Shown in pieces: positions 1 to 11,144 of a DNA stretch of 64,000 nt; the first letter of the stretch is position 1; the number at the start of each line of letters is the position of its first letter. The stretch comes from Leclercia sp. LSNIH1 (GTDB taxonomy: Bacteria; Pseudomonadota; Gammaproteobacteria; Enterobacterales; Enterobacteriaceae). The stretch covers positions 1,364,001-1,428,000 of the forward strand of contig NZ_CP026167.1 of assembly GCF_002902985.1 (NCBI RefSeq), written 5' to 3'. A model generated the notes under the pieces. The model was given only the letters and a program-made list of their open reading frames with translations, was not told the DNA's origin and did not search any database. The position numbers and the translations under genes are program-made.

Positions 1-1062
1 ACTGGCCAGGGGCCGCGTCCTCATATGGGCGGTCGTGTGGTGGGCATTGTTGCCGCAGCGGCGGTGATTATCTGGGCTGCCAGCGGGTTCTACACAATCA
101 AAGAAGCCGAGCGCGGTGTTGTCACCCGTTTTGGCAAATTCAGCCATCTGGTTGAGCCGGGCCTGAACTGGAAGCCGACCTTTATCGATGACGTCACGGC
201 GGTGAACGTTGAATCGGTACGCGAACTGGCGGCATCCGGCGTGATGCTGACGTCAGACGAAAACGTGGTTCGCGTTGAGATGAACGTGCAGTATCGTGTG
301 ACCGATCCTGAACGTTACCTCTTTAGCGTGACCAGCGCCGATGACAGTCTGCGTCAGGCGACCGACAGCGCCCTGCGTGGCGTGATCGGTAAATACACCA
401 TGGACCGCATTCTGACCGAAGGTCGTACCGTTATTCGTAGCGATACCCAGCGTGAGCTGGAAGAGACCATTCGTCCGTATAACATGGGTATCACCCTGCT
501 GGACGTCAACTTCCAGGCTGCTCGTCCGCCGGAAGAGGTCAAAGCGGCGTTTGACGATGCGATTGCTGCCCGTGAAAACGAACAGCAGTACATCCGTGAG
601 GCTGAAGCTTACACCAACGAAGTTCAGCCGCGTGCGAACGGTCAGGCACAGCGTATTCTGGAAGAGGCGCGAGCCTATAAGACCCAGACCGTGCTGGAAG
701 CCCAGGGTGAGGTGGCTCGCTTTGCGAAAATCCTGCCGGAATATAAAGCCGCGCCGGAAATTACCCGTGAGCGTCTCTATATCGAAACCATGGAGAAAGT
801 GCTGAGCCATACCCGTAAGGTGCTGGTCAATGACAGCAAAGGTGGCAACCTGATGGTTCTGCCGCTGGATCAGATGCTGAAAGGCGGTAACGCGCCGGCG
901 ACAAAAAATGACAACAGTGGTGCCAACAACCTGCTGCGTCTGCCACCTGCGTCTTCCGGAAACGCCAGCGCAAACACCCGCTCTTCTTCAAGCGATGGTG
1001 ACATCATGGACCAACGCCGCGCCAACGCGCAGCGTAACGACTACCAGCGTCAGGGGGAATAA
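1..1062 (+). CDS. hflK: HflK, modulator of FtsH protease (5' end outside window)
   Basis: HflK forms, with HflC, an inner-membrane SPFH/prohibitin-type complex that surrounds and modulates the FtsH protease, with most of its mass in the periplasm. The frame is open from base 1, so the gene begins before the window; 353 codons are visible against about 419 in E. coli, and the missing part is the Gly-rich cytoplasmic N-terminus. A membrane segment (VVGIVAAAAVIIWAASGFY) lies about 11 codons in, followed by the SPFH domain and a Glu/Ala-rich coiled region. The ATG at 25 is an internal methionine, not the start. The TAA at 1060 is 2 bases before hflC, so the two are co-transcribed and probably translationally coupled. 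Identification is by recognition of near-identity to the E. coli protein. Confidence 0.96.
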   Translation, partial: TGQGPRPHMGGRVVGIVAAAAVIIWAASGFYTIKEAERGVVTRFGKFSHLVEPGLNWKPTFIDDVTAVNVESVRELAASGVMLTSDENVVRVEMNVQYRVTDPERYLFSVTSADDSLRQATDSALRGVIGKYTMDRILTEGRTVIRSDTQRELEETIRPYNMGITLLDVNFQAARPPEEVKAAFDDAIAARENEQQYIREAEAYTNEVQPRANGQAQRILEEARAYKTQTVLEAQGEVARFAKILPEYKAAPEITRERLYIETMEKVLSHTRKVLVNDSKGGNLMVLPLDQMLKGGNAPATKNDNSGANNLLRLPPASSGNASANTRSSSSDGDIMDQRRANAQRNDYQRQGE

Positions 1063-1064
1063 CG

Positions 1065-2066
1065 ATGCGTAAGTCAGTAATTGCGATCATTATTATCGTG
1101 CTGGTTGTGCTTTACACCTCAATTTTTGTGGTTAAAGAGGGCGAGCGTGGGATTAAATTCCAGTTCAGCAGCGTCGTGCGTGACGGCGACAAGCGTCCGG
1201 TTATTTATGAGCCAGGCCTGCACTTCAAAGTGCCGTTTATTCAGTCTGTGAAAACGCTTGATGCGCGTATCCAGACGATGGATAACCAGGCCGACCGTTT
1301 CGTGACTAAAGAGAAAAAAGACCTGATCGTTGACTCCTATATCAAGTGGCGTATCAGCGACTTCAGCCGTTACTTCCTGGCAACCGGCGGCGGCGACGTC
1401 TCTCAGGCCGAAGTGCTGCTGAAACGTAAGTTCTCTGACCGTCTGCGTTCTGAGATTGGTCGTCTGGATGTCCGGGACATCGTAACCGACTCCCGCGGTC
1501 GTCTGACCTCTGAAGTACGCGATGCGCTGAACTCCGGTTCTGCCGGCACGGAAGATGAAGTGACAACCCCAGCGGCTGACGATGCCATCGCCAAAGCGGC
1601 TGAACGCGTTCAGGCTGAAACCAACGGTAAAGTGGCGGTTATCAACCCGAACAGTATGGCGGCATTGGGTATCGAAGTGGTTGACGTGCGTATCAAGCAG
1701 ATCAACCTGCCAACGGAAGTCTCTGAGGCGATCTACAACCGTATGCGTGCCGAGCGTGAAGCGGTAGCCCGTCGTCATCGTTCACAGGGTCAGGAAGAGG
1801 CTGAAAAGCTGCGTGCAACCGCAGACTATGAAGTGACCAAAACCCTGGCAGAAGCGGAGCGTCAGGGCCGTATTCTGCGTGGTGAAGGCGATGCCGAAGC
1901 GGCGAAACTGTTTGCGGATGCCTTCAGCCAGGATCCAGATTTCTATGCCTTTATCCGTAGCCTGCGTGCCTACGAGAGCAGCTTCCAGAGCAATCAGGAC
2001 GTTATGGTTCTCAGCCCGGATAGCGATTTCTTCCGCTATATGCGCTCGCCTACGACACCACGATAA
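1065..2066 (+). CDS. hflC: HflC, modulator of FtsH protease
   Basis: Partner of HflK in the inner-membrane SPFH complex that controls FtsH access to membrane substrates. It has 333 residues against 334 in E. coli. One N-terminal membrane anchor (about residues 4-20, hydrophobic Ile/Val-rich) is followed by the SPFH domain and an Ala/Glu/Arg-rich coiled-coil stretch (about residues 220-280). The ATG follows the hflK stop after two bases, which sets the start. A strong hairpin terminator follows 8 bases after the stop. In E. coli the next gene is yjeT; here it is replaced by a minus-strand small gene. Confidence 0.97.
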   Translation: MRKSVIAIIIIVLVVLYTSIFVVKEGERGIKFQFSSVVRDGDKRPVIYEPGLHFKVPFIQSVKTLDARIQTMDNQADRFVTKEKKDLIVDSYIKWRISDFSRYFLATGGGDVSQAEVLLKRKFSDRLRSEIGRLDVRDIVTDSRGRLTSEVRDALNSGSAGTEDEVTTPAADDAIAKAAERVQAETNGKVAVINPNSMAALGIEVVDVRIKQINLPTEVSEAIYNRMRAEREAVARRHRSQGQEEAEKLRATADYEVTKTLAEAERQGRILRGEGDAEAAKLFADAFSQDPDFYAFIRSLRAYESSFQSNQDVMVLSPDSDFFRYMRSPTTPR

Positions 2067-2074
2067 GCAGCGTT

Positions 2075-2104
2075 AAAAATGGCGCCATAAGGCGCCATTT
2101 TTTT
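2075..2104. terminator. Bidirectional intrinsic terminator between hflC and the microcin-like gene
   Basis: AAAAATGGCGCC (2075-2086), loop ATAA, and GGCGCCATTTTT (2091-2102) form a perfect 12-bp stem with a T run on the plus strand and an A run before it. It can therefore end hflC transcripts (+) and those of the convergent small gene (-). Confidence 0.9.
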
Positions 2105-2107
2105 ATC

Positions 2108-2398
2108 TTAATTACCCAGCAGCTTGCTAAACAGCCCGCCGATAACAGGCAGCGATCCCAGCGTAGACTCAATGGTATAGCCGACAGTCGAACCCACCGA
2201 TTGACCTAATTTTTCGCCCAGAGTGGGAGCAATTTGCCCAAGGTTAATGTTACCGATCAGGGGAACATCTACGCTCAGCAGATCGCCTGCGGTGGTCCAG
2301 GCAAAGTTACCGATCTTGCCACCCAGCGAAGCGATGCCATCCTGCAACCAGCCCGCGCCGCTTACAGCTTCAATTTCTAAAAGAGTCAATTCTTTCAT
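2108..2398 (-). CDS. Putative class II microcin-like precursor with double-glycine-type leader
   Basis: 96-residue protein starting MKELTLLEIEAVSGA, then GWLQDG. This 15-residue leader matches the class II microcin leader pattern, as in microcin V (MRTLTLNELDSVSGG) and microcin L (MREITLNEMNNVSGA), which is cut after GG/GA by a C39-peptidase ABC exporter. The predicted mature part is about 81 residues, Gly-rich (many GxxxG-type spacings), Cys-free, with hydrophobic patches and Trp near its start, as in pore-forming bacteriocins. The start is chosen at 2398 because AGGA (2410-2407) lies 8 bases upstream; two further in-frame ATGs at 2407 and 2404 are too close to it. No exporter (CvaA/CvaB-like) or immunity gene is visible nearby. 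It occupies the position of yjeT. The leader call is strong; bacteriocin activity is inference, and a non-toxic secreted peptide is possible. Confidence 0.6.
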   Translation of the reverse strand: MKELTLLEIEAVSGAGWLQDGIASLGGKIGNFAWTTAGDLLSVDVPLIGNINLGQIAPTLGEKLGQSVGSTVGYTIESTLGSLPVIGGLFSKLLGN

Positions 2399-2407
2399 TT
2401 TCATCAT

Positions 2408-4057
<1,650 letters not shown>

Positions 4058-4067
4058 TGAGGGTTTC

Positions 4068-4141
4068 GCCCGGCGGCGCTACGCTTGCCGGGCCAACAAC
4101 ACCCATCACAGGCCGGAAAGCGATGCGCATCCGGCTTTTTC
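4068..4141. repeat. REP/BIME-type palindromes after purA, second one terminator-like
   Basis: Two palindromic units: GCCCGGCGGCGC...GCTTGCCGGGCC (4068-4094), and GCCGG...CCGGC (4112-4135) followed by TTTTT, which could terminate purA. They belong to the same family as the units at 7968, 24786, 28039, 30681, 34029, 46469, 48365 and 56685. Confidence 0.8.
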
Positions 4142-4257
4142 GTTCTCCTTCCCCCTTTCAGTTTAAATAAATTCGCCGTTGACTATCTGGCTGGTTTATC
4201 ATCATTAATGAATATCTCTGCGGATATACCGCGTTTTACCCTTTTCCTGAGGTTGAT

Positions 4258-4683
4258 GTGCAGTTAACAAGCTTCACCGATTACGGATTGCGTGCGCTGA
4301 TTTACATGGCGTCGTTACCCGCTGGACAGATGACCAGTATCTCTGAGGTGACAGAGGTCTACGGTGTGTCCCGTAATCATATGGTCAAAATAATCAATCA
4401 ACTTAGCCGAGCCGGATACGTTGCTGCCGTCCGCGGGAAAAATGGCGGCATCCGCCTCGGTAAACCGGCACAGAGTATTCGTGTTGGTGATGTGGTGCGC
4501 GAACTGGAGCCATTGTCTCTGGTGAACTGCAGCAGTGCGTTCTGCCACATTACCCCCGCCTGTCGACTGAAACAGGCGCTTTCAAAGGCTGTGCAAAGTT
4601 TTCTCATGGAACTGGATAACTACACGCTGGCCGATTTGGTTGAAGAGAATCAACCGCTATATAAATTATTGCTGGTGGAATGA
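4258..4683 (+). CDS. nsrR: Nitric-oxide-sensing repressor NsrR (Rrf2 family)
   Basis: Iron-sulfur repressor of nitric oxide defence genes; NO attack on its cluster releases operators. It has 141 residues, with an N-terminal winged HTH (about 1-75) and the three cluster cysteines Cys91, Cys96 and Cys102 in the pattern C-x4-C-x5-C. The start is GTG at 4258 giving [10 protein letters not shown], the conserved family N-terminus. TTGACT (4179-4184) is a plausible promoter -35. A target operator lies in this same window before ytfE (28808-28830). The gene leads the nsrR-rnr-rlmB cluster, with the rnr start 38 bases after its stop. Confidence 0.97.
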   Translation: MQLTSFTDYGLRALIYMASLPAGQMTSISEVTEVYGVSRNHMVKIINQLSRAGYVAAVRGKNGGIRLGKPAQSIRVGDVVRELEPLSLVNCSSAFCHITPACRLKQALSKAVQSFLMELDNYTLADLVEENQPLYKLLLVE

Positions 4684-4721
4684 AGAAAACGTCCACCGGA
4701 GATGACAACGGAGGAACCGCT

Positions 4722-7163
4722 ATGTCACAAGATCCTTTCCAGGAACGCGAAGCCGAAAAATACGCGAACCCTATCCCCAGCCGCGAGTTCATCATTGAAC
4801 ACCTCACAAAACGTGAAAAACCTGCCAACCGTGAAGAACTTGCCGCTGAACTGAACATTGAAGGCGAAGAGCAAATTGAAGCCCTTCGCCGCCGCCTTCG
4901 CGCAATGGAGCGCGACGGACAACTCGTCTTTACCCGCCGTCAATGCTATGCCCTGCCGGAGCGTCTCGATCTGCTGAAAGGCATGGTAATTGGCCACCGT
5001 GATGGTTACGGCTTCCTGCGCGTTGAAGGCCGCAAGGACGACCTCTACCTCTCATCTGAACAGATGAAAATGTGCATTCACGGCGACCAGATCCTGGCCC
5101 AGCCGCTGGGTGCAGACCGCAAAGGGCGTCGTGAAGCGCGCGTTGTGCGTGTGCTGGTGCCAAAAACCAGCCAGATCGTAGGCCGCTACTTCACGGATGC
5201 CGGCGTGGGTTTTGTGGTGCCGGATGATAGCCGCCTGAGCTTTGACATCCTCATTCCGCCTGAGGAGGTGATGGGCGCGCGGATGGGCTTTGTGGTGGTG
5301 GTTGAGCTGACTCAGCGTCCAACCCGTCGTACCAAAGCGGTCGGTAAGATTGTGGAAGTGCTGGGCGATAATATGGGCACCGGCATGGCCGTGGATATTG
5401 CACTGCGCACCCATGAAATCCCCCACGTCTGGCCAAAAGCCGTTGAAGAGCAGGTTGAAGGGCTGAAAGAGCAGGTACCGGAGTCGGCAAAAGCGGGCCG
5501 CGTGGATCTGCGCAGCCTGCCGCTGGTCACCATTGATGGCGAAGACGCCCGTGACTTTGATGACGCCGTCTACTGTGAGAAAAAACGCGGCGGCGGCTGG
5601 CGTCTGTGGGTAGCGATTGCCGATGTGAGCTATTACGTCCGGACCGGTACGCCGCTGGATGGCGAAGCGCGTAACCGCGGCACCTCGGTCTACTTCCCGT
5701 CCCAGGTGGTACCGATGCTGCCGGAAGTGCTCTCCAACGGCCTGTGCTCGCTTAACCCGCAGGTTGACTGTCTCTGCATGGTTTGTGAAATGACCATCTC
5801 CAGTAAGGGGCGTTTAACCGGCTACAAATTCTATGAAGCGGTGATGAGTTCACATGCGCGCCTGACCTATACGAAAGTGTGGCATATGCTGCAGGGGGAT
5901 CGGGATCTGCGTGAACAGTACGCTCCGCTGGTGAAGCACATCGAAGAGCTGCATAACCTCTATAAAGTGCTGGAGCAGGCGCGTGAAGAGCGCGGCGGGA
6001 TCTCATTTGAGAGTGAAGAGGCGAAGTTCATCTTTAACGCTGAGCGTCGCATTGAGCGTATCGAACAGACCCAGCGTAACGATGCCCACAAGCTGATTGA
6101 AGAGTGCATGATCCTGGCGAACATCTCCGCGGCACGCTTCGTTGAGAAAGCCAAAGAGCCTGCGCTGTTCCGTATCCACGACAAACCGACCACTGAAGCC
6201 ATTACCTCTTTCCGTACCGTACTGGCGGAGCTGGGTCTTGAGCTGCCGGGGGGCAACAAGCCGGAGCCGCGCGATTACGCCGAGCTGCTGGAATCGATTA
6301 GCGATCGCCCTGACGCGGAAATGCTGCAAACCATGCTGCTGCGTTCCATGAAGCAGGCGATTTACGATCCTGAGAACCGCGGCCACTTTGGTCTGGCGTT
6401 GCAGTCTTATGCGCACTTTACCTCGCCGATCCGCCGTTATCCGGATCTGTCACTGCACCGTGCCATTAAGTATCTGCTGGCACATGAGCAGGGCCACAAA
6501 GGCAACACGACCGAAACCGGGGGTTATCACTACTCCATGGAAGAGGTACTGCAGCTGGGCCAACACTGTTCCATGACCGAACGCCGCGCTGATGAAGCGA
6601 CGCGCGACGTGGCGGACTGGCTGAAGTGTGACTTTATGCTGGATCAGGTCGGGAACATCTTTAAGGGCGTGATTGCCAGCGTCACCGGTTTTGGCTTCTT
6701 TGTACGCCTTGATGAACTCTTTATCGATGGTCTTGTGCATGTCTCATCCCTGGATAACGACTACTACCGTTACGATCAGGTTGGGCAGCGCCTGACCGGC
6801 GAGTCCAGCGGCCAGACCTACCGTCTGGGCGATCGCGTGGAAGTGAAGGTCGAAGCCGTCAACATGGACGAGCGTAAGATTGATTTCAGCCTGATCTCCA
6901 GCGAACGCGCGCCACGTAACGTAGGTAAAACCGCGCGGGATAATGCGAAGAGAGGGGCCGCCGGAAAAACCAGCGGCAAACGCCGTCAGGCCGGTAAGCG
7001 GGTAAACTTCGAGCCGGACAGCGCCTTCCGTGGTGAGAAAAAACAAAAGCCGAAGGCCGCGAAGAAAGAAGCCAGAGCCGCCAAAAAACCGTCGGCCAAA
7101 ACCCAAAAAATAGCTGCGGCGACCAAAGCGAAGCGCGCGGCAAAGAAAAAAGTGGCGGAGTAA
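4722..7163 (+). CDS. rnr: Ribonuclease R
   Basis: Processive 3'-5' exoribonuclease that degrades structured RNA, mRNA and defective rRNA and acts with trans-translation. The start is ATG 4722 (MSQDPFQ), 813 residues as in E. coli, preceded by GGAGG with 7-base spacing. An upstream in-frame ATG at 4680 overlaps the nsrR stop but lacks a comparable ribosome site. Order: N-terminal HTH (about 1-80), two cold-shock domains (from about 85), the RNB catalytic domain with Asp272/278/280/281 in [10 protein letters not shown], an S1 domain (about 640-725), and a Lys/Ala-rich basic tail used for substrate unwinding and ribosome contact. Co-transcribed with nsrR and rlmB. Confidence 0.97.
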   Translation: MSQDPFQEREAEKYANPIPSREFIIEHLTKREKPANREELAAELNIEGEEQIEALRRRLRAMERDGQLVFTRRQCYALPERLDLLKGMVIGHRDGYGFLRVEGRKDDLYLSSEQMKMCIHGDQILAQPLGADRKGRREARVVRVLVPKTSQIVGRYFTDAGVGFVVPDDSRLSFDILIPPEEVMGARMGFVVVVELTQRPTRRTKAVGKIVEVLGDNMGTGMAVDIALRTHEIPHVWPKAVEEQVEGLKEQVPESAKAGRVDLRSLPLVTIDGEDARDFDDAVYCEKKRGGGWRLWVAIADVSYYVRTGTPLDGEARNRGTSVYFPSQVVPMLPEVLSNGLCSLNPQVDCLCMVCEMTISSKGRLTGYKFYEAVMSSHARLTYTKVWHMLQGDRDLREQYAPLVKHIEELHNLYKVLEQAREERGGISFESEEAKFIFNAERRIERIEQTQRNDAHKLIEECMILANISAARFVEKAKEPALFRIHDKPTTEAITSFRTVLAELGLELPGGNKPEPRDYAELLESISDRPDAEMLQTMLLRSMKQAIYDPENRGHFGLALQSYAHFTSPIRRYPDLSLHRAIKYLLAHEQGHKGNTTETGGYHYSMEEVLQLGQHCSMTERRADEATRDVADWLKCDFMLDQVGNIFKGVIASVTGFGFFVRLDELFIDGLVHVSSLDNDYYRYDQVGQRLTGESSGQTYRLGDRVEVKVEAVNMDERKIDFSLISSERAPRNVGKTARDNAKRGAAGKTSGKRRQAGKRVNFEPDSAFRGEKKQKPKAAKKEARAAKKPSAKTQKIAAATKAKRAAKKKVAE

Positions 7164-7181
7164 TTCTCCCCTGACCTTGAT

Positions 7182-7201
7182 CCTCTCCCGGCAGGGAGAG
7201 G
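7182..7201. repeat. Short perfect hairpin between rnr and rlmB
   Basis: CCTCTCCC, loop GGCA, GGGAGAGG: an 8-bp perfect stem with no T run, so more likely an mRNA-stabilising or processing hairpin than a terminator. A near-identical hairpin with the same GGCA loop follows fklB at 26327-26348. Confidence 0.75.
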
Positions 7202-7227
7202 TGAACAGTAATTAATGAGAACCATCA

Positions 7228-7959
7228 ATGAGTGAAATGATTTACGGCATCCACGCGGTGCAGGCCCTGCTGGAGCGCGCACCGGAGCGTTTTCAGGAAG
7301 TCTTTATTCTGAAAGGGCGTGAAGATAAACGCCTGATGCCGCTGATCCATGCCCTGGAAGCGCAGGGCGTGGTGATCCAGCTGGCGAACCGTCAGTACCT
7401 GGATGAGAAAAGCGAAGGGGCAGTGCACCAGGGCATCATCGCCCGCGTGAAGCCGGGCCGCCAGTATCAGGAGAACGATCTGCCGGATCTGATCGCCGCG
7501 CTGGATAACCCGTTCTTCCTGATCCTCGACGGCGTGACCGATCCGCACAACCTCGGTGCCTGCCTGCGTAGCGCCGATGCGGCGGGCGTCCATGCGGTGA
7601 TTGTGCCAAAAGATCGCTCCGCGCAGCTCAACGCGACGGCCAAAAAAGTGGCCTGCGGCGCGGCGGAGAACGTGCCGCTGATCCGCGTGACCAACCTGGC
7701 GCGCACCATGCGTCAGTTACAGGAAGAGAATATCTGGATCGTTGGTACTGCGGGTGAGGCAGACCATACCCTGTTCCAGAGCAAAATGACCGGTCGCCTG
7801 GCGCTGGTGATGGGTGCCGAAGGTGAAGGCATGCGTCGTCTGACGCGGGAGCATTGCGACGAGCTGATCAGCATTCCGATGGCGGGCAGCGTCTCGTCCC
7901 TGAACGTTTCCGTTGCAACCGGCATCTGCCTGTTCGAAGCGGTACGCCAGCGCGGGTAG
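7228..7959 (+). CDS. rlmB: 23S rRNA (Gm2251) 2'-O-methyltransferase
   Basis: Methylates the ribose of G2251 in the peptidyl-transferase P-loop of 23S rRNA using SAM. It has 243 residues, the E. coli length. The N-terminal substrate-binding domain starts [11 protein letters not shown]; the C-terminal SpoU/TrmD (SPOUT) knot shows [26 protein letters not shown] and [16 protein letters not shown], the three SpoU motifs including the catalytic Arg/Glu/Asn region. It lies 64 bases after rnr, separated only by a small hairpin, and is probably in the same transcript; a REP pair follows the stop. Confidence 0.97.
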   Translation: MSEMIYGIHAVQALLERAPERFQEVFILKGREDKRLMPLIHALEAQGVVIQLANRQYLDEKSEGAVHQGIIARVKPGRQYQENDLPDLIAALDNPFFLILDGVTDPHNLGACLRSADAAGVHAVIVPKDRSAQLNATAKKVACGAAENVPLIRVTNLARTMRQLQEENIWIVGTAGEADHTLFQSKMTGRLALVMGAEGEGMRRLTREHCDELISIPMAGSVSSLNVSVATGICLFEAVRQRG

Positions 7960-7967
7960 TCTGTTGT

Positions 7968-8042
7968 GCCCGGTGGCGCTGCGCTTACCGGGCCCACGGT
8001 CCGTGCTGTTGTAGGCCGGGTAAGGCGAAGCCGCCACCCGGC
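7968..8042. repeat. REP/BIME pair between rlmB and the MHS transporter gene
   Basis: Two palindromes in opposite orientation: GCCCGGTGGCGC...TTACCGGGC (7968-7993) and GCCGGGTAAGGC...GCCACCCGGC (8015-8042), separated by 21 bases. It lies between converging genes. Confidence 0.85.
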
Positions 8043-8046
8043 ACTA

Positions 8047-9336
8047 TCACTCCTCCAGCGACCGCAAATGGTCATCCTTCTTAAGCGTCATCAGCGCCAC
8101 AATACTCACCACCGCCGTGACCATCACGTAATAGGCCGGAATATCCAGGTTCCCCGTCTCTTTTATCAGCCCGGTAATGATTAGCCCCGCACAGCCCGAG
8201 AAGATGGCGTTCGACAGCGAATAGGCCAGCCCCAGTCCGGTATAGCGCACCCTGGTCGGGAACATCTCTGACAGCATGGCCGGGCCTGGCCCTGCCAGCA
8301 TCCCCACCAGGCCACCGGCAATCAGCACCACTATCGCTTTCACCGCCAGGGTGCTGGACTCCGCCTGCAAAATTTTCAGCAGCGGCAGGGCAAGAATCAG
8401 CAGCAGCGCGGCGGCGATAACCATCACTGTGCGGCGTCCGATGCGGTCGCTGAGGATCCCCGATGGGATAATGGTCAGCGCAAAACCGATATTGGAGATG
8501 ACCGCAATCAGCAGCGCCTGGTTAAAGCCCGTATGCAGGGCCGATTGCAGGTAGGCGGGCATGATCACCAGATAGGTATAGCCGGCGGCAGACCACACCA
8601 TCACCCGGCCAATTCCCATCCCGATGGCTTTCAGCGTGTCGCTGGTGCGCGCCTTCACGGCCACCGGTTTGGTTTGTTGCTTCACGAAGCTGGGCGTCTC
8701 TTCCATGCTCACCCGCAGCCACAGGGCCACCGCCCCCAGCGGCAGGGCGATAAAGAAGGGAATGCGCCAGCCCCAGTCGTGCAGGGCGTCTGGCGTCAGC
8801 AGCGCGGAGAGCAGCGCCACAATGCCCGCGCCGGCCAGCAGACCCAGCGCGACGGTAAAGGACTGCCATGCGCCGTAGAGCCCACGTTTACCGCGCGGGG
8901 CGAACTCGGTCATCAGCGACACCGCACCGCCATACTCTCCCCCGGCGAAAAGCCCCTGCAGGATCCGCAGACCGGTGATGATGAGCGGGGCGGCAATGCC
9001 GATGCTGGCATAGACCGGCACGATGCCGATTGCCGCGGTTGCCAGGGTCATCATCACCAGCACGATAATCAGTGTGGGTTTGCGGCCGATGCGATCGCCA
9101 ATCCGGCCAAATATGATGGCCCCCAGCGGACGAAAGAAGAAGGCGATGGCGAAAGAGGCGTAGGTGAGGATCAGGCTGGTCAGTCCCGCCTCACCGCTGA
9201 GCTGAAAGAAGTTCTTCGCGATCACGGTGGCGAGAAAGCCGTACACCGCAAATTCGTACCATTCGATGAAATTACCAATTGAGCCAGCAATTAAAGCGCG
9301 TTTATGGGCATCCGGCGCCCGTTGAGTGGTTTGCAT
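8047..9336 (-). CDS. MFS transporter, metabolite:H+ symporter (MHS) family
   Basis: Inner-membrane proton symporter for a small metabolite, substrate unknown. About 429 residues with 12 hydrophobic segments; the MFS loop motif GRIGDRIGRKP (between segments 2 and 3), GNFIEWYEF at the N-terminus and GEYGGA are hallmarks of the MHS branch (ShiA, KgtP, ProP, YhjE relatives). The start is placed at 9336 (MQTTQRA) because GGAGAG lies 7 bases upstream; an ATG at 9342 would abut it. It is not found at this place in E. coli, where yjfI to yjfC lie. It is divergent from aidB with 182 bases between. Substrate cannot be assigned from sequence; shikimate, ketoglutarate and osmolyte carriers all share these motifs. 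Confidence 0.88.
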   Translation of the reverse strand: MQTTQRAPDAHKRALIAGSIGNFIEWYEFAVYGFLATVIAKNFFQLSGEAGLTSLILTYASFAIAFFFRPLGAIIFGRIGDRIGRKPTLIIVLVMMTLATAAIGIVPVYASIGIAAPLIITGLRILQGLFAGGEYGGAVSLMTEFAPRGKRGLYGAWQSFTVALGLLAGAGIVALLSALLTPDALHDWGWRIPFFIALPLGAVALWLRVSMEETPSFVKQQTKPVAVKARTSDTLKAIGMGIGRVMVWSAAGYTYLVIMPAYLQSALHTGFNQALLIAVISNIGFALTIIPSGILSDRIGRRTVMVIAAALLLILALPLLKILQAESSTLAVKAIVVLIAGGLVGMLAGPGPAMLSEMFPTRVRYTGLGLAYSLSNAIFSGCAGLIITGLIKETGNLDIPAYYVMVTAVVSIVALMTLKKDDHLRSLEE

Positions 9337-9518
9337 CGTCATCTCTCCATGAGGGTAAGAATAAATTATTCACCATAACAAACGATAAGAAATTTATTAT
9401 TCGTTCATTGTGTGACCAGATTCACGCTTGAGCGTGGCGATATTGTGCGCCCGCTGCTGTGCAGCGCCTGCCCGGTTTGTCCATACTTATTCCATTGCCA
9501 TAGAAGGAGGGATACGTT

Positions 9519-11141
9519 ATGCACTGGCAGACGCACACTGTTTTTAATCAGCCTGCGCCACTCACCAACAGCAACCTGTTTCTTTCCGATCGCGCGCTGT
9601 GTGAAGCGGTCAATCGTGAAGGTGCCGACTGGGATGCCGGGCTGCTCGCCAGCATCGGTCAACAGCTGGGTACGGCAGAATCCCTGGAGCTTGGCCGCCT
9701 GGCCAACGCCAATCCCCCTGAACTGCTGCGCTATGATGCCAGCGGAACCCGGCTGGATGATGTGCGCTTCCATCCCGCCTGGCACCTGCTGATGCAGGGG
9801 CTTTGTGCCAACCGGGTACATAACCTGGCGTGGGAGGAGGAGGCGCGAAAAGGGGCCTTCGTGGCCCGGGCGGCACGTTTTATCCTCCATGCGCAGGTTG
9901 AGGCCGGCACGCTTTGCCCCATCACCATGACCCACGCCGCTACGCCGCTTTTGCAGCAGGCGCTACCGCGCACGTTTCACGACTGGCTGGCGCCGTTACT
10001 GAGCGACCGGTATGACTCGCATCTGGCGCCGGGTAACCAGAAGCGCGGCCTGCTTATCGGGATGGGAATGACGGAAAAGCAGGGCGGATCGGATGTTCTC
10101 AGCAACACCACCCGGGCAGAACGCTGCGGCGACGGGAGTTATCGGCTGGTGGGGCATAAGTGGTTTTTCTCGGTGCCGCAAAGCGATGCCCACCTGGTGC
10201 TGGCGCAGGCCAAAGGCGGCCTGTCGTGCTTCTTCGTCCCCCGTTTTCTGCCCGACGGTCTGCGCAATGCCGTGCATCTGGAGCGCCTGAAAGAGAAGCT
10301 GGGTAACCGCTCGAACGCCAGCAGCGAAGCCGAGTTCCTCGATGCCACCGGCTGGCTGCTGGGCGAAGAGGGGGAAGGGGTGCGCCAGATCCTGAAGATG
10401 GGCGGCCTCACCCGTTTCGACTGCGCGCTCGGCAGCCACGGCCTGATGCGCCGGGCCTTCTCGGTGGCGTTGTACCATGCCCACCAGCGGCAGACTTTTG
10501 GCAAAAACCTGATCGACCAGCCGCTGATGCGCGATGTGTTAAGCCGCATGGCGCTCCAGCTGGAGGGGCAGACGGCGCTCTTGTTCCGCCTCGCGCGGGC
10601 CTGGGATCGCCGGGACAATGAACACGAAGCCCTGTGGGCGAGGCTGTTTACTCCGGCCGCGAAACTGGCGATCTGCAAAGCGGGGATACCCTTCGTCGCC
10701 GAAGCGATGGAGGTTCTTGGCGGCATTGGCTATTGCGAAGAGAGCGAGCTGCCGCGCCTGTACCGTGAGATGCCGGTTAACAGCATCTGGGAAGGCTCGG
10801 GCAATATCATGGGGCTGGACGTGCTGCGGGTGCTGGCGAAGCAGCCTGGCGTGATCGATCTGCTCTTGGCAGATTTTGCCGAGGTTAAAGGTCAGGATCG
10901 TCATTTCGATCGCAGCTGGCGGCAGCTCCAGCAAAAACTGCGTAAACCGCAGGAGGCGCAGGGCAGAGAGATCGCCCGGCAGATTTACCTGCTGGGCGCA
11001 GGGGCGCAGATGCTGCGCCACGCTTCTCCGCCACTGGCGCAGGCCTGGTGCCGTGAAATGCTCGACGCCCGTGGCCGATCGTTGCTCAGCGAGCAGGTCC
11101 AGGACGACCTGCTGCTGCGCGCCACGGGCGGCGTGGCCTGA
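9519..11141 (+). CDS. aidB: AidB, acyl-CoA dehydrogenase-like alkylation-response protein
   Basis: FAD-containing acyl-CoA-dehydrogenase homologue induced in the Ada adaptive response and by acid/anaerobiosis; binds DNA and is thought to protect against alkylating agents. It has 540 residues (E. coli 541). Recognisable segments include GMGMTEKQGGSDV (flavin/substrate region), the ACAD middle beta-domain and the C-terminal four-helix bundle with EVLGGIGYCEES and NSIWEGSGN. The ATG at 9519 follows AGAAGGAGGG. No clear Ada box was identified in the 182-base upstream gap. It converges on the chemoreceptor gene with only 3 bases between the stops. Confidence 0.96.
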   Translation: MHWQTHTVFNQPAPLTNSNLFLSDRALCEAVNREGADWDAGLLASIGQQLGTAESLELGRLANANPPELLRYDASGTRLDDVRFHPAWHLLMQGLCANRVHNLAWEEEARKGAFVARAARFILHAQVEAGTLCPITMTHAATPLLQQALPRTFHDWLAPLLSDRYDSHLAPGNQKRGLLIGMGMTEKQGGSDVLSNTTRAERCGDGSYRLVGHKWFFSVPQSDAHLVLAQAKGGLSCFFVPRFLPDGLRNAVHLERLKEKLGNRSNASSEAEFLDATGWLLGEEGEGVRQILKMGGLTRFDCALGSHGLMRRAFSVALYHAHQRQTFGKNLIDQPLMRDVLSRMALQLEGQTALLFRLARAWDRRDNEHEALWARLFTPAAKLAICKAGIPFVAEAMEVLGGIGYCEESELPRLYREMPVNSIWEGSGNIMGLDVLRVLAKQPGVIDLLLADFAEVKGQDRHFDRSWRQLQQKLRKPQEAQGREIARQIYLLGAGAQMLRHASPPLAQAWCREMLDARGRSLLSEQVQDDLLLRATGGVA

Positions 11142-11144
11142 TCC

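Noticed and set aside
4680..4722. Longer rnr start overlapping the nsrR stop
   Set aside because: The 14 extra residues lack similarity to the known RNase R N-terminus and the GGAGG site belongs to ATG 4722.
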